Shown: positions 1 to 8,527, counted from the first letter of the stretch. The stretch: DNA of 64,000 nt from Azorhizobium doebereinerae UFLA1-100 (GCF_000473085.1 NZ_KI421497.1:36249-100248), one strand, 5' to 3'. Made by a program: numbers and translations. Notes: generated by a model from the sequence alone, not told the origin.

Positions 1-78
1 GGCGTCAGCTATGACGGCGCCTTCGCCTCCGGCACCCAGAGCAACACCGTCCGCGGCACCGCCAGCGTGACGTTCTGA
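1..78 (+). CDS. C-terminal end of an autotransporter-like protein (partial)
   Basis: Only the last 25 codons are in the window, read in frame 1 and closed by TGA at 76-78. The residues alternate between hydrophobic and polar, and the protein ends in valine-threonine-phenylalanine. This is the pattern of the last beta strand of an outer-membrane barrel, with the terminal phenylalanine that the BAM machinery recognises. The segment SYDGAFASG resembles the closing strands of autotransporter beta-domains (Pfam Autotransporter). The family call is inference from 25 residues; the passenger domain lies outside the window. Confidence 0.5.
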   Translation, partial: GVSYDGAFASGTQSNTVRGTASVTF

Positions 79-414
79 GGCGGCCGGAGGCGGGACTCGT
101 GGGGGCCGGAGGCGGGATCTGCGCAAACCGTCCGCCGCCCCGCACTTTTTCGCTGCGATAATGAGCCGGAGCGGCATCCTGTTGTAAAATTGTAAGCCGG
201 CGCGGGGATAAGGATGACGCTGCGCCGCTTCGGCTCAGCTTCCGCCCACCGACGACCGCCCGCGCCGGGCGGCGAGGCCAGACGGGGACGGCCGATGCCC
301 TGGGAAGCGATCCGGTTTCGCGGACCGCGCATGGCGCGCAAGGCCGGGCCGTGCGGGCTCGTCCGGCGCGCGGAGAAGCCTGCAACGGCCGGCACGCCGG
401 CACGAGGGGACAGG
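79..414. other. Intergenic stretch before the MarR gene
   Basis: No convincing gene. GGCCGGAGGCGGGA occurs at 82-95 and again at 104-117, a 22-bp period. The AT-rich patch at 181-195 contains TAAAAT (185-190), a possible -10 for the downstream regulator, but I see no good -35 for it. The marR reading frame stays open upstream to about 214, so a longer N-terminus cannot be fully excluded; that part is rich in Arg, Pro and Gly and looks non-coding. Confidence 0.4.
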
Positions 415-906
415 ATGAAGGATCCGATCGCGAAGACCATCGGCTACCGGCTCAACCACACCGCCCGGCTGCAACGCGCCCTGTCGGCGCGGCTGCTGGC
501 GGACCTCAGCCTGTTTCCCGGCCAGGAGTCGGTGCTGAAGCTGCTGGTGGAGCATGACGGGCGCACCATGGGGGATCTGGCCGCCGCGCTGCGCGTGCGC
601 CCGCCCACCGCCTCCAAGACCATCGCCCGCCTGACCACCCAGGGTCTGGTGGAGCGCCGCGCCACCGATGGCGACGGCCGGCTGGTGCGGGTCTTCCTCA
701 CCGCCTCCGGCCGCGAGCGCGGGCAGGCGGTGGACGGCATCTGGGACGCGCTGGAGGCCGAGATCGTCGGCAACCTGGACCACAAGGAGCGCAAGCGCCT
801 GCGCAAGCTGCTGCGCAAGGTGGAGAAGAGCCTCGCCGCCAAGCTGGGCGCCGACCAGGGCGTCGACGACGAGATCGAGCCCGCCGAGGACGACGACGAG
901 GCGTGA
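415..906 (+). CDS. MarR family transcriptional regulator
   Basis: 163-residue winged-helix regulator. The helix-turn-helix lies around residues 45-75 (GDLAAALRVRPPTASKTIAR), followed by the wing (VERRATDGDGRLVRVFLT), as in MarR proteins that bind short palindromes as dimers and release DNA on binding small phenolic or oxidising ligands. A lysine/arginine-rich helix and an acidic tail (DDEIEPAEDDDEA) end the protein. The start at 415 was chosen because a GAGGGGA Shine-Dalgarno lies 5-6 bases upstream and the frame before it is low-complexity. It is transcribed towards the patatin gene on the other strand, so no target is evident from context. Confidence 0.85.
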   Translation: MKDPIAKTIGYRLNHTARLQRALSARLLADLSLFPGQESVLKLLVEHDGRTMGDLAAALRVRPPTASKTIARLTTQGLVERRATDGDGRLVRVFLTASGRERGQAVDGIWDALEAEIVGNLDHKERKRLRKLLRKVEKSLAAKLGADQGVDDEIEPAEDDDEA

Positions 907-965
907 GCGGGGGAGGTCTCTCCCGCTGAATTTCAAGGGTTCCGGCTGGGGCCGGCGCCACCGCA

Positions 966-1006
966 CCCCCTCTCCCGCTTGCGGGGGAGGGCCGGGGTGG
1001 GGGCCC
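966..1006. repeat. G-rich palindromic intergenic repeat, subtype A
   Basis: A pyrimidine-rich arm, a CCCGCTTGCGGG core and a purine-rich arm (GGAGGGCCGGGGTGGGGGCC). The reverse complement of nearly the same unit recurs at 13174-13209, with shortened copies near 21958-21972 and 22203-22221. It lies between the convergent marR and patatin genes. Confidence 0.6.
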
Positions 1007-1043
1007 GCAGCGCAGCGGAGGGAAGGCTCGCCCCTCCCCGCCC

Positions 1044-2084
1044 CTAATCCGCCAGTTCCAGCCTGAGATTCAACGTCGAGCGGCGGCCGATGTCGTCGTA
1101 ATGGGCGGTCAGGAAGGCGTCCGCGCTGGCCCGGCCGAGGTCGCGCAAATGCTGGAGGAAGGCCCATTCCGGGTTCAGCTTGGAGGACAAATCGAGGTCG
1201 GTGAGCTGGTCGTCGCCGCCGATGCGGTGCAGCCGCACCCGGCGGAAGCTGGAGCCGCCCAGGGTCCAGCGCGTCAGCAGCCCCTGCTCGATGAGCTGGG
1301 AGGCGTGGTCGATCGCCCGCAGCTGCGCCAGCAGCGAGGCGTTGAAGGTGATCTCGTTGATGCGGTTCTGGATTTCCGCCGCCGTGCGCGGCGTCTCCTC
1401 GCGCAGGATCGGGTTGATCTGCACCAGGACGAGGTCGTCCGCCTCGGTCTTCTCATAGAGCGGGAACAAGGGCGGGTTGCCCATGTAGCCGCCGTCCCAA
1501 TAGGGCACGCCGTCGATCTCCACCGCCTGGAACAGCTGCGGCAGGCAGGCGGAGGCCATCACCGCCTCGGCGGTCATCTCCTCATGGCCGAAGATGCGGG
1601 CCCGGCCGGTGCGCACGTTGGTGGCCGAGACGAACACCTTCACGTCCGACGCCCGGATCGCCTCGAAATCCACGTGGGCGGTCAGGATGTCCTTGAGCGG
1701 ATTGATGTTCAGCGGGTTGACGTCATAGGGCGAGAGATAGCGCGAGGCCATCTCGAAGGCCAGATAGGCCGGGTTCTTGGCCAGCGACCAGGAGCCCAGC
1801 AGCCGGTCGAACGCGGTGCGCTGGAGCGGCGAGAGGTGGCCGTCACGCGACACGTCGCGCCAGAACTGGCCGAGCGCGGCGCGCGCCGCCTCCGGCCCGC
1901 CCTTGGCGAGGCCCGAGGCCATCACCACGGCGTTCATCGCCCCGGCGCTGGTGCCCGAGATGCCGGAGACGACGAAATCGTCCTCCTGCAACAGGCGGTC
2001 GATCACCCCCCAGGTGAAGGCGCCATGGGCGCCTCCCCCCTGGAGGGCGAGGCTGATGGTCTTCGGGCCGCCACGCCGGGTCAT
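1044..2084 (-). CDS. Patatin-like phospholipase family protein
   Basis: 346-residue cytosolic serine acyl-hydrolase with a Ser-Asp dyad. The glycine-rich oxyanion-hole motif LALQGGGAHGAF is at residues 12-23, the nucleophile elbow GTSAG at 44-48 (Ser46), and the DGG motif carrying the catalytic aspartate at 197-199. Length fits bacterial patatins of the RssA/YlbK kind. It lies 16 bp downstream of the 3-hydroxybutyrate dehydrogenase gene on the same strand, so the two are probably cotranscribed. In other bacteria patatin-like proteins act on membrane lipids or on polyhydroxybutyrate granules; the neighbour suggests the second, but this is inference. Confidence 0.9.
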   Translation of the reverse strand: MTRRGGPKTISLALQGGGAHGAFTWGVIDRLLQEDDFVVSGISGTSAGAMNAVVMASGLAKGGPEAARAALGQFWRDVSRDGHLSPLQRTAFDRLLGSWSLAKNPAYLAFEMASRYLSPYDVNPLNINPLKDILTAHVDFEAIRASDVKVFVSATNVRTGRARIFGHEEMTAEAVMASACLPQLFQAVEIDGVPYWDGGYMGNPPLFPLYEKTEADDLVLVQINPILREETPRTAAEIQNRINEITFNASLLAQLRAIDHASQLIEQGLLTRWTLGGSSFRRVRLHRIGGDDQLTDLDLSSKLNPEWAFLQHLRDLGRASADAFLTAHYDDIGRRSTLNLRLELAD

Positions 2085-2100
2085 GCGGATACCCGCCGCC

Positions 2101-2886
2101 TCACTCCGCGACCCAGCCGCCGTCGATCTGGTGCATGGCGCCGGTGATGGAGCGGGCGTTGTCGCCGGCCAGGAACACCGCCAGCGCCGCCACTTCCTCC
2201 ACCGTCACGAATTCCTTGGTGGGCTGGGCGGCGAGCAGCACGTCCTTCTTCACCTGCTCCTCGGTCATGCCGCGGGCCTTGGCGGTGTCGGGGATCTGCT
2301 TCTCCACCAGCGGCGTCCACACATAGCCGGGGCAGATGGCGTTGCAGGTGATGCCGAAGGTGGCGGTTTCCAGCGCCACCACCTTGGTCAGGCCGGCGAT
2401 GCCGTGCTTGGCCGCCACATAGGCCGACTTGAAGGGCGAGCCGACCAGGGCATGGGCCGAGGCGGTGTTGATGATGCGGCCCCACTTGCGCGCCTTCATG
2501 CCCGGCACCGCGGCGCGGATGGCGAGGAAGGCGGCGGTGAGGTTGATGCCGATGATGTTGTTCCAGCCGTCGATCGGGAAGTCCTCGATCGGCGAGACGA
2601 TCTGGATGCCGGCATTGTTGACCAGGATGTCGCAGGCGCCGAACTCGGTCTCGGCGAGCTTGACCATGCCGGCGATCTCGTCGGCCTTCAGCATGTTGGC
2701 GTCGGAATAGAGCGCCTTGACGCCGAAGTCGCTCTCGATCCGGGCGCGCTCGGCCTCGATCGCCGCCGCGTCGCCGAGGCCGTTGATCACCACATTGGCG
2801 CCCTCCGCCGCGAAGGCGCGCGCGTAGGCAAGCCCGATGCCGCTGGTGGAGCCTGTGACGACGGCGACCTTACCCTTGATCGACAT
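2101..2886 (-). CDS. bdhA: 3-hydroxybutyrate dehydrogenase (SDR family)
   Basis: 261-residue classical short-chain dehydrogenase that interconverts D-3-hydroxybutyrate and acetoacetate with NAD, linking polyhydroxybutyrate breakdown to central metabolism. The nucleotide-binding TGSTSGIG is at residues 11-18 and NNAG at 90-93. The catalytic tetrad is Asn114, Ser143, Tyr156 and Lys160 (SAYVAAKHG). The substrate-loop segment CPGYVWTPLVEKQI and the closing GAMHQIDGGW are typical of bacterial BdhA and distinguish it from acetoacetyl-CoA reductase. TATAAG on the minus strand (2938-2933) is a possible -10 element. The patatin gene follows immediately. Confidence 0.92.
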   Translation of the reverse strand: MSIKGKVAVVTGSTSGIGLAYARAFAAEGANVVINGLGDAAAIEAERARIESDFGVKALYSDANMLKADEIAGMVKLAETEFGACDILVNNAGIQIVSPIEDFPIDGWNNIIGINLTAAFLAIRAAVPGMKARKWGRIINTASAHALVGSPFKSAYVAAKHGIAGLTKVVALETATFGITCNAICPGYVWTPLVEKQIPDTAKARGMTEEQVKKDVLLAAQPTKEFVTVEEVAALAVFLAGDNARSITGAMHQIDGGWVAE

Positions 2887-3085
2887 GATGGATCTTCCTC
2901 AGCTTGCGGCGGGCGCGAGGCCCCGGTCCGCCTCTTATAGTGAAGGGTTGTGACGGTCGCGTCATACCCGTGCGCCCGCCCGCCCGGCGACCTTGCGACG
3001 GATAGGCGCTTTGCGCAACGCTTCGCGCCCCGCAAAGCGCGGGGAGGCATGGCAAGACGCCGCCGTCCTCGCTACATTGCGGAGC

Positions 3086-3601
3086 ATGAACACCGAAGCG
3101 CCTGTGCCGGGCGCCGTGTCCCACGCGCACGGTCCCGACCATGATCATGACGAATGCGTCAGCGGCGCGCTGGCGCGGGTGGAGAAGTGCTGCGCCGAGA
3201 AGGGCCTGCGCCTCACCCCGCTGCGCCGGGGCGTGATGCAGGTGCTGGCGCAGAGCCACGTGCCGCTGGGTGCCTACGAGATCGTCGAGCGGCTGGGGCC
3301 GGAGGGCGACCGCCCGCCGCCCATGTCGGTCTACCGGGTGCTGGACTTCCTCGTGACGGAGGGGCTCGCCCACCGCATCGAGAGCCGCAACGCCTTCCTG
3401 GCCTGCGGCCATGTGCACGATCCCGAGGACGTGGTGGTGTTCCTGATCTGCGAGCAGTGCGGCGCGACGCAGGAGGTGGGCTCCCACGCCATCGGCCGGG
3501 ACCTGGCCTGGGCGGCGCGCTCGGCCGGCTTCGCGCCGCGCCAGCGGGTGCTGGAGGTGGCCGGCCTGTGCGCCCGCTGCCGCCCCCAAGGCGAAGCGTG
3601 A
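3086..3601 (+). CDS. zur: Zinc-responsive Fur family repressor (Zur-like)
   Basis: 171-residue Fur-family protein. The N-terminus is histidine/aspartate-rich (HAHGPDHDHDEC, residues 13-24). It is followed by a winged helix (LRLTPLRRGVMQVL to MSVYRVLDFLVTEGLAHRIE). Two CxxC pairs, C122/C125 and C162/C165, form the structural zinc site. The pattern ACGHVHDPEDVVVFLICEQC matches Zur better than Fur or PerR. Zur binds operator palindromes when zinc-loaded and represses zinc uptake genes; none is visible here. The start at 3086 (MNTEAP) is preferred because the longer frame from 2993 adds an arginine-rich stretch with no family match. ispG follows on the same strand after 128 bp. Confidence 0.85.
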   Translation: MNTEAPVPGAVSHAHGPDHDHDECVSGALARVEKCCAEKGLRLTPLRRGVMQVLAQSHVPLGAYEIVERLGPEGDRPPPMSVYRVLDFLVTEGLAHRIESRNAFLACGHVHDPEDVVVFLICEQCGATQEVGSHAIGRDLAWAARSAGFAPRQRVLEVAGLCARCRPQGEA

Positions 3602-3729
3602 CCGAGCCAGGACGACACCGGGGCGGTTGACGGCCACCGGCCGGGCGCATACGTCCGGCGGGCCGGCGCACGGGCCCCGCCCCCCGCCGCCGGATCGAGG
3701 TTCGGCTTTGCCGGCGAAGGACCAGAGCG

Positions 3730-5076
3730 ATGACACAGGACCCCCACGCCAAGGGTGACGGTGCACCGATGCCGGTGGTGCCGGACGAACTGCTGCACGC
3801 CGGCCCCGCCATGCGCCGGCGCACCGTCGCCGTGCCGGTGGGCAAGGTGATCGTCGGCGGCGACGCGCCCTGCGCGGTGCAGTCCATGACCAATACCGAC
3901 ACCGCCGACATCGACGGCACCGTGCGCCAGGTGGCGGCGCTCGCCCGCGCCGGCTCGGAGATCGTGCGCATCACGGTGGACCGCGACGAGGCCGCCGCCG
4001 CCGTGCCGCGCATCAAGGAGCGGCTCGTCCGCCAGGGCGTGGACGTGCCGCTGGTGGGCGATTTCCATTATATCGGCCACAAGCTGCTGGCCGACCATCC
4101 CGCCTGCGCCCAGGCGCTGGACAAATACCGCATCAATCCCGGCAACGTCGGCTTCGGCGCCAAGAGGGACCGCCAGTTCACCGCCATCGTCGAGACCGCC
4201 ATCAAGCATGACAAGGCGGTGCGCATCGGCGCCAACTGGGGCTCGCTCGACCAGGAGCTGCTCACCGCGCTGATGGACGAGAACGCCAAGCTGGCGAAGC
4301 CTGCGGAGGCCCGCGCCGTGACCCGCGAGGCGCTGATCCGCTCGGCTCTGCTGTCCGCCGCCTTGGCCGAGGAGATCGGCCTCAAGCGCAACCGCATCAT
4401 CCTCTCCGCCAAGGTCTCGGCGGTGCAGGACCTGATCGCGGTCTATACCGAGCTCTCGCGCCGCGCCGATTATGCCCTACACCTCGGCCTCACCGAGGCG
4501 GGCATGGGCTCGAAGGGCATCGTCGCCTCCACCGCCGCCATGGGCGTGGTGCTCCAGGCCGGCATCGGCGACACCATCCGCGTCTCGCTGACGCCCGAGC
4601 CCAATGGCGACCGCACCCGCGAGGTGCAGGTGGCGCAGGAAATCCTCCAGACCATGGGGCTGCGCACCTTCGTGCCTTTGGTGGCGGCGTGCCCCGGCTG
4701 CGGCCGCACCACCTCCACCACCTTCCAGGAGCTGGCGCAGGGCGTGCAGGACATGATCCGCGAGCGCATGCCGGAGTGGAAGAAGTCCTATCCCGGCGTC
4801 GAGACGCTGAACGTGGCGGTGATGGGCTGCATCGTGAACGGCCCGGGCGAGAGCAAGCATGCCGACATCGGCATCTCTTTGCCCGGCACCGGCGAGATCC
4901 CCAGCGCGCCGATCTACATGGACGGCAAGAAGGTGGGCACCTTGCGCGGCCCCAACCTCCAGGTGGAGTTCCGCGCCATGGTGGAGGACTATGTGGCGAA
5001 GCGCTTCGGGGTGGGGGCACAGCGCCCCGCGGAGCCCGCCCCCGCGACCGCACAGCCGGTGGACGCCGCCGAATAG
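3730..5076 (+). CDS. ispG: (E)-4-hydroxy-3-methylbut-2-enyl-diphosphate synthase
   Basis: 448 residues. IspG (GcpE) is the [4Fe-4S] enzyme of the non-mevalonate isoprenoid pathway that converts MEcPP to HMBPP. The N-terminal TIM-barrel part begins at [17 protein letters not shown]. The cluster ligands are visible as CPGC (C321, C324) and C367 in [10 protein letters not shown], followed by the conserved glutamate. Length fits the alphaproteobacterial two-domain form, with a short alanine/proline-rich tail after residue 430. An AAGG ribosome site precedes the ATG at 3730. The yceI-like gene starts 75 bp downstream and could share the transcript. Confidence 0.97.
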   Translation: MTQDPHAKGDGAPMPVVPDELLHAGPAMRRRTVAVPVGKVIVGGDAPCAVQSMTNTDTADIDGTVRQVAALARAGSEIVRITVDRDEAAAAVPRIKERLVRQGVDVPLVGDFHYIGHKLLADHPACAQALDKYRINPGNVGFGAKRDRQFTAIVETAIKHDKAVRIGANWGSLDQELLTALMDENAKLAKPAEARAVTREALIRSALLSAALAEEIGLKRNRIILSAKVSAVQDLIAVYTELSRRADYALHLGLTEAGMGSKGIVASTAAMGVVLQAGIGDTIRVSLTPEPNGDRTREVQVAQEILQTMGLRTFVPLVAACPGCGRTTSTTFQELAQGVQDMIRERMPEWKKSYPGVETLNVAVMGCIVNGPGESKHADIGISLPGTGEIPSAPIYMDGKKVGTLRGPNLQVEFRAMVEDYVAKRFGVGAQRPAEPAPATAQPVDAAE

Positions 5077-5150
5077 GCGTGATTCATGGGAGCCGACCCG
5101 TGCCGCGGCGGCAGACCGCTGCGGCCGGAGCTTTCAGGGATGCCGCCGCC

Positions 5151-5825
5151 ATGCCCGTTCCGCGCCTTCTCGCCCTCTTGCGCCCCCGCGCGCGCGGTTT
5201 CCGGTTGCGCCGCCTCCTTTCGCGCCTGCTGGCGCCGGCCGCCTGCGCGCTCGCCATCCTCGCCGCGCCGCCGGCCCGGGCGCAGGAGACGACCACCGAC
5301 CCGGCGATGGTGAAGCCCGGCACCTACCGGCTCGACGCCAGCCATGCGCGGGTGGTGTGGAGCCTCAGCCATCGCGGCTTCTCCACCTATAGCGGGCTGC
5401 TGCCGGCCTCGGCCGGCACGCTGACCCTCGACCCCGCCGCGCCGCAGAACAGCCAGGTGGAGGTGACCCTGGCGAGCGCCGCAGTGGGCACGCTCGACCC
5501 GCGCTTCGACGCGCGGCTGAAGGGGCCGGACTATTTCAACGCCGAGGCCTTCCCCACCATCACCTTCGCCTCCATCGGCGTGGTGCCGTCCGGCCCCACC
5601 GCCAAGGTGACGGGCACCCTGACCTTCCTCGGCGTGACGCGGCCGGTGACGCTGGACGTGACCTTCCACAAGGCGGGGGTGAACCCCACGGACAAGCTCT
5701 ACCACGTGGGCTTCGACGCCACCGGCACGCTGACCCGCTCCGACTTCGGCCTGACGACCGGCCTGCCGGGCATCGGCGACCAGGTGACGCTGCGGATCGA
5801 GGCGGAGTTCGTGGCGAAGGAGTGA
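5151..5825 (+). CDS. Secreted YceI family lipid-binding protein
   Basis: 224 residues. An unusually long basic N-terminus leads into a hydrophobic signal segment (APAACALAILAAPPARA) with likely cleavage before QETTT. The mature part has the YceI lipocalin-like pattern: YRLDASHARVVWSLSHRG at the start, then DARLKGPDYFNAEAFPTITF and TLTFLGVTRPVTLDV. YceI proteins bind isoprenoid lipids in the periplasm; placement after ispG is suggestive but not proof of a link. The start at 5151 has an AGGGA site 10 bases upstream. A GTG at 5080 is in frame and would add 24 residues. Confidence 0.88.
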   Translation: MPVPRLLALLRPRARGFRLRRLLSRLLAPAACALAILAAPPARAQETTTDPAMVKPGTYRLDASHARVVWSLSHRGFSTYSGLLPASAGTLTLDPAAPQNSQVEVTLASAAVGTLDPRFDARLKGPDYFNAEAFPTITFASIGVVPSGPTAKVTGTLTFLGVTRPVTLDVTFHKAGVNPTDKLYHVGFDATGTLTRSDFGLTTGLPGIGDQVTLRIEAEFVAKE

Positions 5826-5843
5826 GGGGGGGGCAGACCATCG

Positions 5844-5871
5844 TCTTGACGTCGTGACCGTTGCGTCAAGA
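5844..5871. repeat. 8-bp perfect inverted repeat at the left edge of the low-GC module
   Basis: TCTTGACG (5844-5851) and CGTCAAGA (5864-5871) are separated by 12 bases. The repeat begins 18 bp after the yceI stop and lies where base composition falls from about 70% GC to about half. It has no T-run, so it is not a typical intrinsic terminator. An operator, a bidirectional stop, or a junction mark of an inserted segment are all possible. Confidence 0.45.
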
Positions 5872-5934
5872 GTGCGTTCAAAGCGGTCCCATCCGCAGGC
5901 CTGCACCTTGCATTTTCACCGAGCTTTTACGCGC

Positions 5935-6723
5935 TCAATGCAACAATCCTTCCGCGCCAACAGCCTCACGAACAATTCTCTGGACCGCCTGCCCTTCGTC
6001 ATGCCGGTACACCGGCAACGCGCTGAGGCGATTTGATGCACGCTGGCGCAGTTTGGACGTAATTGAGCTATCGCTCTCTAACAAGGCAATCACCGAGAGA
6101 GCATCTCTGGACTCATACAAGGCTGCCATCTGCAAAAATATTGCATCGTTCACACGCTGCGCCGACTGTGCCAAGAAAATCGCAACGGGGTCACGGTTTG
6201 GCGCTCTGATAACAAGATCAGGCTTAACCTCGTTTAAGTGATCGTTTACGACCGCATCCTCTTCGATTTTTGCGCGAGTACCGATCGCTTCCATAATGCG
6301 CTTTTTTGCATCGTCCTTGAACGCACTTTCGACGTGCTCTTGGCTCAGGAGCAAAAAATCGGATAGACGCAGCAGAAGCGCCGCAAATCCGATCGATGCC
6401 CTCGCAATTTCATGCTCTGGCATATCCGGAGTGCGGATAACGGCCTCGTCTCGATCGTATTGAGCACCATATTCCTCAAGGACGGTTGTTAACGCTTTTT
6501 GGCGGGTCTGAGTGTCGAAATCCACACCAGCCGCCTCCAGGTACGGGATAGTTGTTCCATCGTCCTCAAGACGCGCCAAGTTGCTCTCGAGAGAACTCTT
6601 GATAACGTAAAAGCCGATGGCGTCACCGTCAGCACGACGAAAAGCCGTGCCTATTGCGAGCCCCGCCGGCACTTCTCTCACGCGAATTTCGTCGCAAAAG
6701 GCTCTACAAATCTGCTCCTTCAT
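5935..6723 (-). CDS. DUF1828/DUF1829-like protein of unknown function
   Basis: 262 residues, no signal peptide or membrane segment. The N-terminal half (about 30-145) fits the DUF1828 pattern as I know it: a short beta stretch (GDAIGFYVIK), then LEDDGTTIPYLEAAGVDF, TRQKALTTVLEEYG and a long helix (FAALLLRLSDFLLL). The C-terminal half (KPDLVIRAPNRDPVAIFLAQ, VIALLESDSSITSK, ASNRLSALPVY) recalls DUF1829 and loosely a PD-(D/E)XK nuclease core, but the lysine expected after the ExK-type strand is absent, so nuclease activity is not claimed. Its ATG overlaps the stop of the upstream gene by 4 bp (ATGA), so the two are probably translationally coupled. The gene is clearly lower in GC than its neighbours (45% and 52% in two hand-counted 60-base lines), suggesting horizontal transfer. 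DUF1828 proteins are known mostly from phages and accessory regions. Confidence 0.65.
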   Translation of the reverse strand: MKEQICRAFCDEIRVREVPAGLAIGTAFRRADGDAIGFYVIKSSLESNLARLEDDGTTIPYLEAAGVDFDTQTRQKALTTVLEEYGAQYDRDEAVIRTPDMPEHEIARASIGFAALLLRLSDFLLLSQEHVESAFKDDAKKRIMEAIGTRAKIEEDAVVNDHLNEVKPDLVIRAPNRDPVAIFLAQSAQRVNDAIFLQMAALYESRDALSVIALLESDSSITSKLRQRASNRLSALPVYRHDEGQAVQRIVREAVGAEGLLH

Positions 6724-7202
6724 AGTAACGAGCCTTCTACTTCTATCTTATAACACTTGAACGCAAATCGCTGCGCCGACAATTCATCTTTGATATCAAA
6801 ATCTTGGCGTTTGTGAGCCCGCTTTGCGTGGGGGATGCGTTTAACCCAGGGGCCTCGCATATATCCGTTCGGCACCTTCGCCACGTTGTCGCACGCTGCG
6901 TGGCAATGCCAACCCGGTTCCGAGGGGTGATATTCGTAAGAGCAGAGCACGCGCAATGCTCCGCTGACGATGGCCCCGAGGATCGCCTCAAACTTCTGCT
7001 TCCCGGCATTAAAGACGACCAGAACCTTGCATTCAACGCCAAGTGCGACGAACGATATGACGCACCAGCGATACGAAGTGCCAAGACCGTAGGCTTGCCT
7101 TGCCATTGGAAAGTCCGCTTTCGGAACTTTCCCCGAATGCCATGACCCGACCTTAATATCCGATTTTGGCGCTTGTACGATGCGCCGAAGTCTGATGATC
7201 AC
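6720..7202 (-). CDS. Hypothetical protein, upstream partner of the DUF1828-like gene
   Basis: 160 residues if the GTG at 7202 is used; an internal ATG at 7106 would give 128. I do not recognise the family. The protein is basic, with cysteine and histidine clustered in the middle: EYHPSEPGWHCHAACDN (about residues 90-106) has three histidines and two cysteines and could bind metal. A second basic stretch (RIPHAKRAHKRQDF) and a hydrophobic strand (KVLVVFNAG) are visible. Low GC like its partner, and the stop overlaps the next start by 4 bp. A ribosome site GGGGGATCC precedes the GTG. The pair layout (small basic first gene, larger second gene, coupled) resembles defence, toxin-antitoxin or phage-derived modules, but no function can be assigned. 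Confidence 0.6.
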   Translation of the reverse strand: MIIRLRRIVQAPKSDIKVGSWHSGKVPKADFPMARQAYGLGTSYRWCVISFVALGVECKVLVVFNAGKQKFEAILGAIVSGALRVLCSYEYHPSEPGWHCHAACDNVAKVPNGYMRGPWVKRIPHAKRAHKRQDFDIKDELSAQRFAFKCYKIEVEGSLL

Positions 7203-7250
7203 CGGATCCCCCCGCGCGGCCCCACGACACGCTACATCAGGGCAATACTA

Positions 7251-7280
7251 CATATGTGATAGTTGCTCCACATTCGTCAA
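7251..7280 (-). promoter_or_regulatory. Candidate promoter of the low-GC two-gene module
   Basis: On the minus strand TTGACG (7280-7275) is followed after 18 bases by CATATG (7256-7251); TAGTAT lies just beyond (7250-7245). The position about 50 bp before the GTG at 7202, inside the short AT-rich gap, fits a vegetative promoter. The -35 is good and the -10 only fair. Confidence 0.35.
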
Positions 7281-7282
7281 AT

Positions 7283-8527
7283 TCACCCCACCGGCCGGCG
7301 GTCCTCGATGGTCTTGGCGTCGGCGGGGAGCGTGCCGGGGGTGAGCGGCACGAGGCGGGCGCGCAGCTTGGTCGAGGCGCGCAGATCCTCCAGCAGGCGC
7401 TCCTGCGCCAGCGCGGAAAGATCCGCCACCTCGATCTCCAGGATCATGTCGTCGCCGTCCCCGGCCCGCTCCACCACCAGGCGGGCGCGGGCGACCGCGG
7501 GGTGCTTCTTCACCGCCGCGCTCACCTGCACCGGATGCACGAACATGCCGCGGATCTTGGTCACTTGGTCGGCCCGCCCCAGCCAGCCGCGCAGCCGCAT
7601 GTTGGTGCGCCCGCAGGGGCTCACCCCCGGCAGCACGGCGGACAGGTCGCCGGTGGCGAAGCGCACCAGCGGATAATCCTCCTCCAGCAGCGTCACCACC
7701 ACCTCGCCGACTTCGCCCTCCTCCTCCACCGGGTCGCCGGTGCCGGGGCGCAGGATTTCGATGATCAGATGCTCATCGACGATCATGCCCTGCTGCGCCG
7801 GGCTCTCATAGGCGACGAGGCCGAGGTCGGCGGTGCCGTAGCATTGCAGCGCGGCGATGCCCGCCGCCTGGAATTCCGCCCGCTGGGCGGGGAAGAAGGC
7901 CTCGCCCGAGACCAGCGCCTTGGTGAGCGAGGAGAGGTCCGCCCCCTCCTCCCGCGCCTTGTCCAAGAGGATCTTCAGGAAGGACGGCGTGCCGCCATAG
8001 CCGTGCGGCCGGATGTCGGCGATGGCGCGCAATTGCAGGTCGGTCTGCCCCACCCCGCCCGGCACCACGGCGCAGCCGATGGCATGGGCGCCGCTCTCGA
8101 TCATCGAGCCGGCAGGCGTCAGGTGGTAGGAGAAGCAGTTGTGCACGATCTCGCCGGCGCGGAAACCGGCGGCGTGAAGGGCGCGGGCGAAGCGCCAATA
8201 GTCCGTGCGGCGCCCTTCCGGATCATAGATCGGGCCGGGCGACATGAAGATGCGGGCGAGCCCGCCCGGCGGCGTGCCGTTGAGCCCGCCGAACGGCAGG
8301 CTTTTCGGCTGCAAGTCCAAGAGGTCCGACTTGCGGGTGACGGGCAGCCGGGCGAGCGCGGCGCGGCTCGTCACCGCGTGCGGGTCCACGTCCCTCAGCA
8401 GCGCGCCGAAATAGGCCGAGCGCGCCTTGGCGCGGGCGATCTGGTGCGGCAGCGCCGCCATCAGCGCCTGCTCGCGCGCCTCCGGGTCGCGGGTTTCCAG
8501 GGCGTCGTAATACCGGCCGTCGGTCAT
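7283..8527 (-). CDS. Phenylacetate-CoA ligase-like AMP-forming acyl-CoA ligase
   Basis: 414-residue adenylate-forming enzyme of the PaaK type: shorter than fatty acyl-CoA ligases and with the PaaK layout. Visible elements are the nucleotide-loop-like stretch FMSPGPIYDPEG, GGTPSFLKILLDKA, the adenine/acid-site motif QCYGTADLGLVAYES, the ATP ribose aspartate in RFATGDLSAVLPG and the C-terminal hinge GRADQVTKIRGMFVHP. Such enzymes join an aromatic or other carboxylate to CoA using ATP. It is last in the liv-type gene row, 305 bp after livF, which suggests it activates whatever the transporter brings in. The exact substrate cannot be read from the sequence. Confidence 0.85.
   Translation of the reverse strand: MTDGRYYDALETRDPEAREQALMAALPHQIARAKARSAYFGALLRDVDPHAVTSRAALARLPVTRKSDLLDLQPKSLPFGGLNGTPPGGLARIFMSPGPIYDPEGRRTDYWRFARALHAAGFRAGEIVHNCFSYHLTPAGSMIESGAHAIGCAVVPGGVGQTDLQLRAIADIRPHGYGGTPSFLKILLDKAREEGADLSSLTKALVSGEAFFPAQRAEFQAAGIAALQCYGTADLGLVAYESPAQQGMIVDEHLIIEILRPGTGDPVEEEGEVGEVVVTLLEEDYPLVRFATGDLSAVLPGVSPCGRTNMRLRGWLGRADQVTKIRGMFVHPVQVSAAVKKHPAVARARLVVERAGDGDDMILEIEVADLSALAQERLLEDLRASTKLRARLVPLTPGTLPADAKTIEDRRPVG

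Noticed and set aside
82-117. Two copies of GGCCGGAGGCGGGA as a regulatory repeat
   Set aside because: Only two copies in a G-rich region after a stop; likely chance or local slippage.
905-927. Hairpin AGCGGGGGAG / CTCCCGCT after marR as a terminator
   Set aside because: Stem is imperfect and no T-run follows; at most a weak structure.
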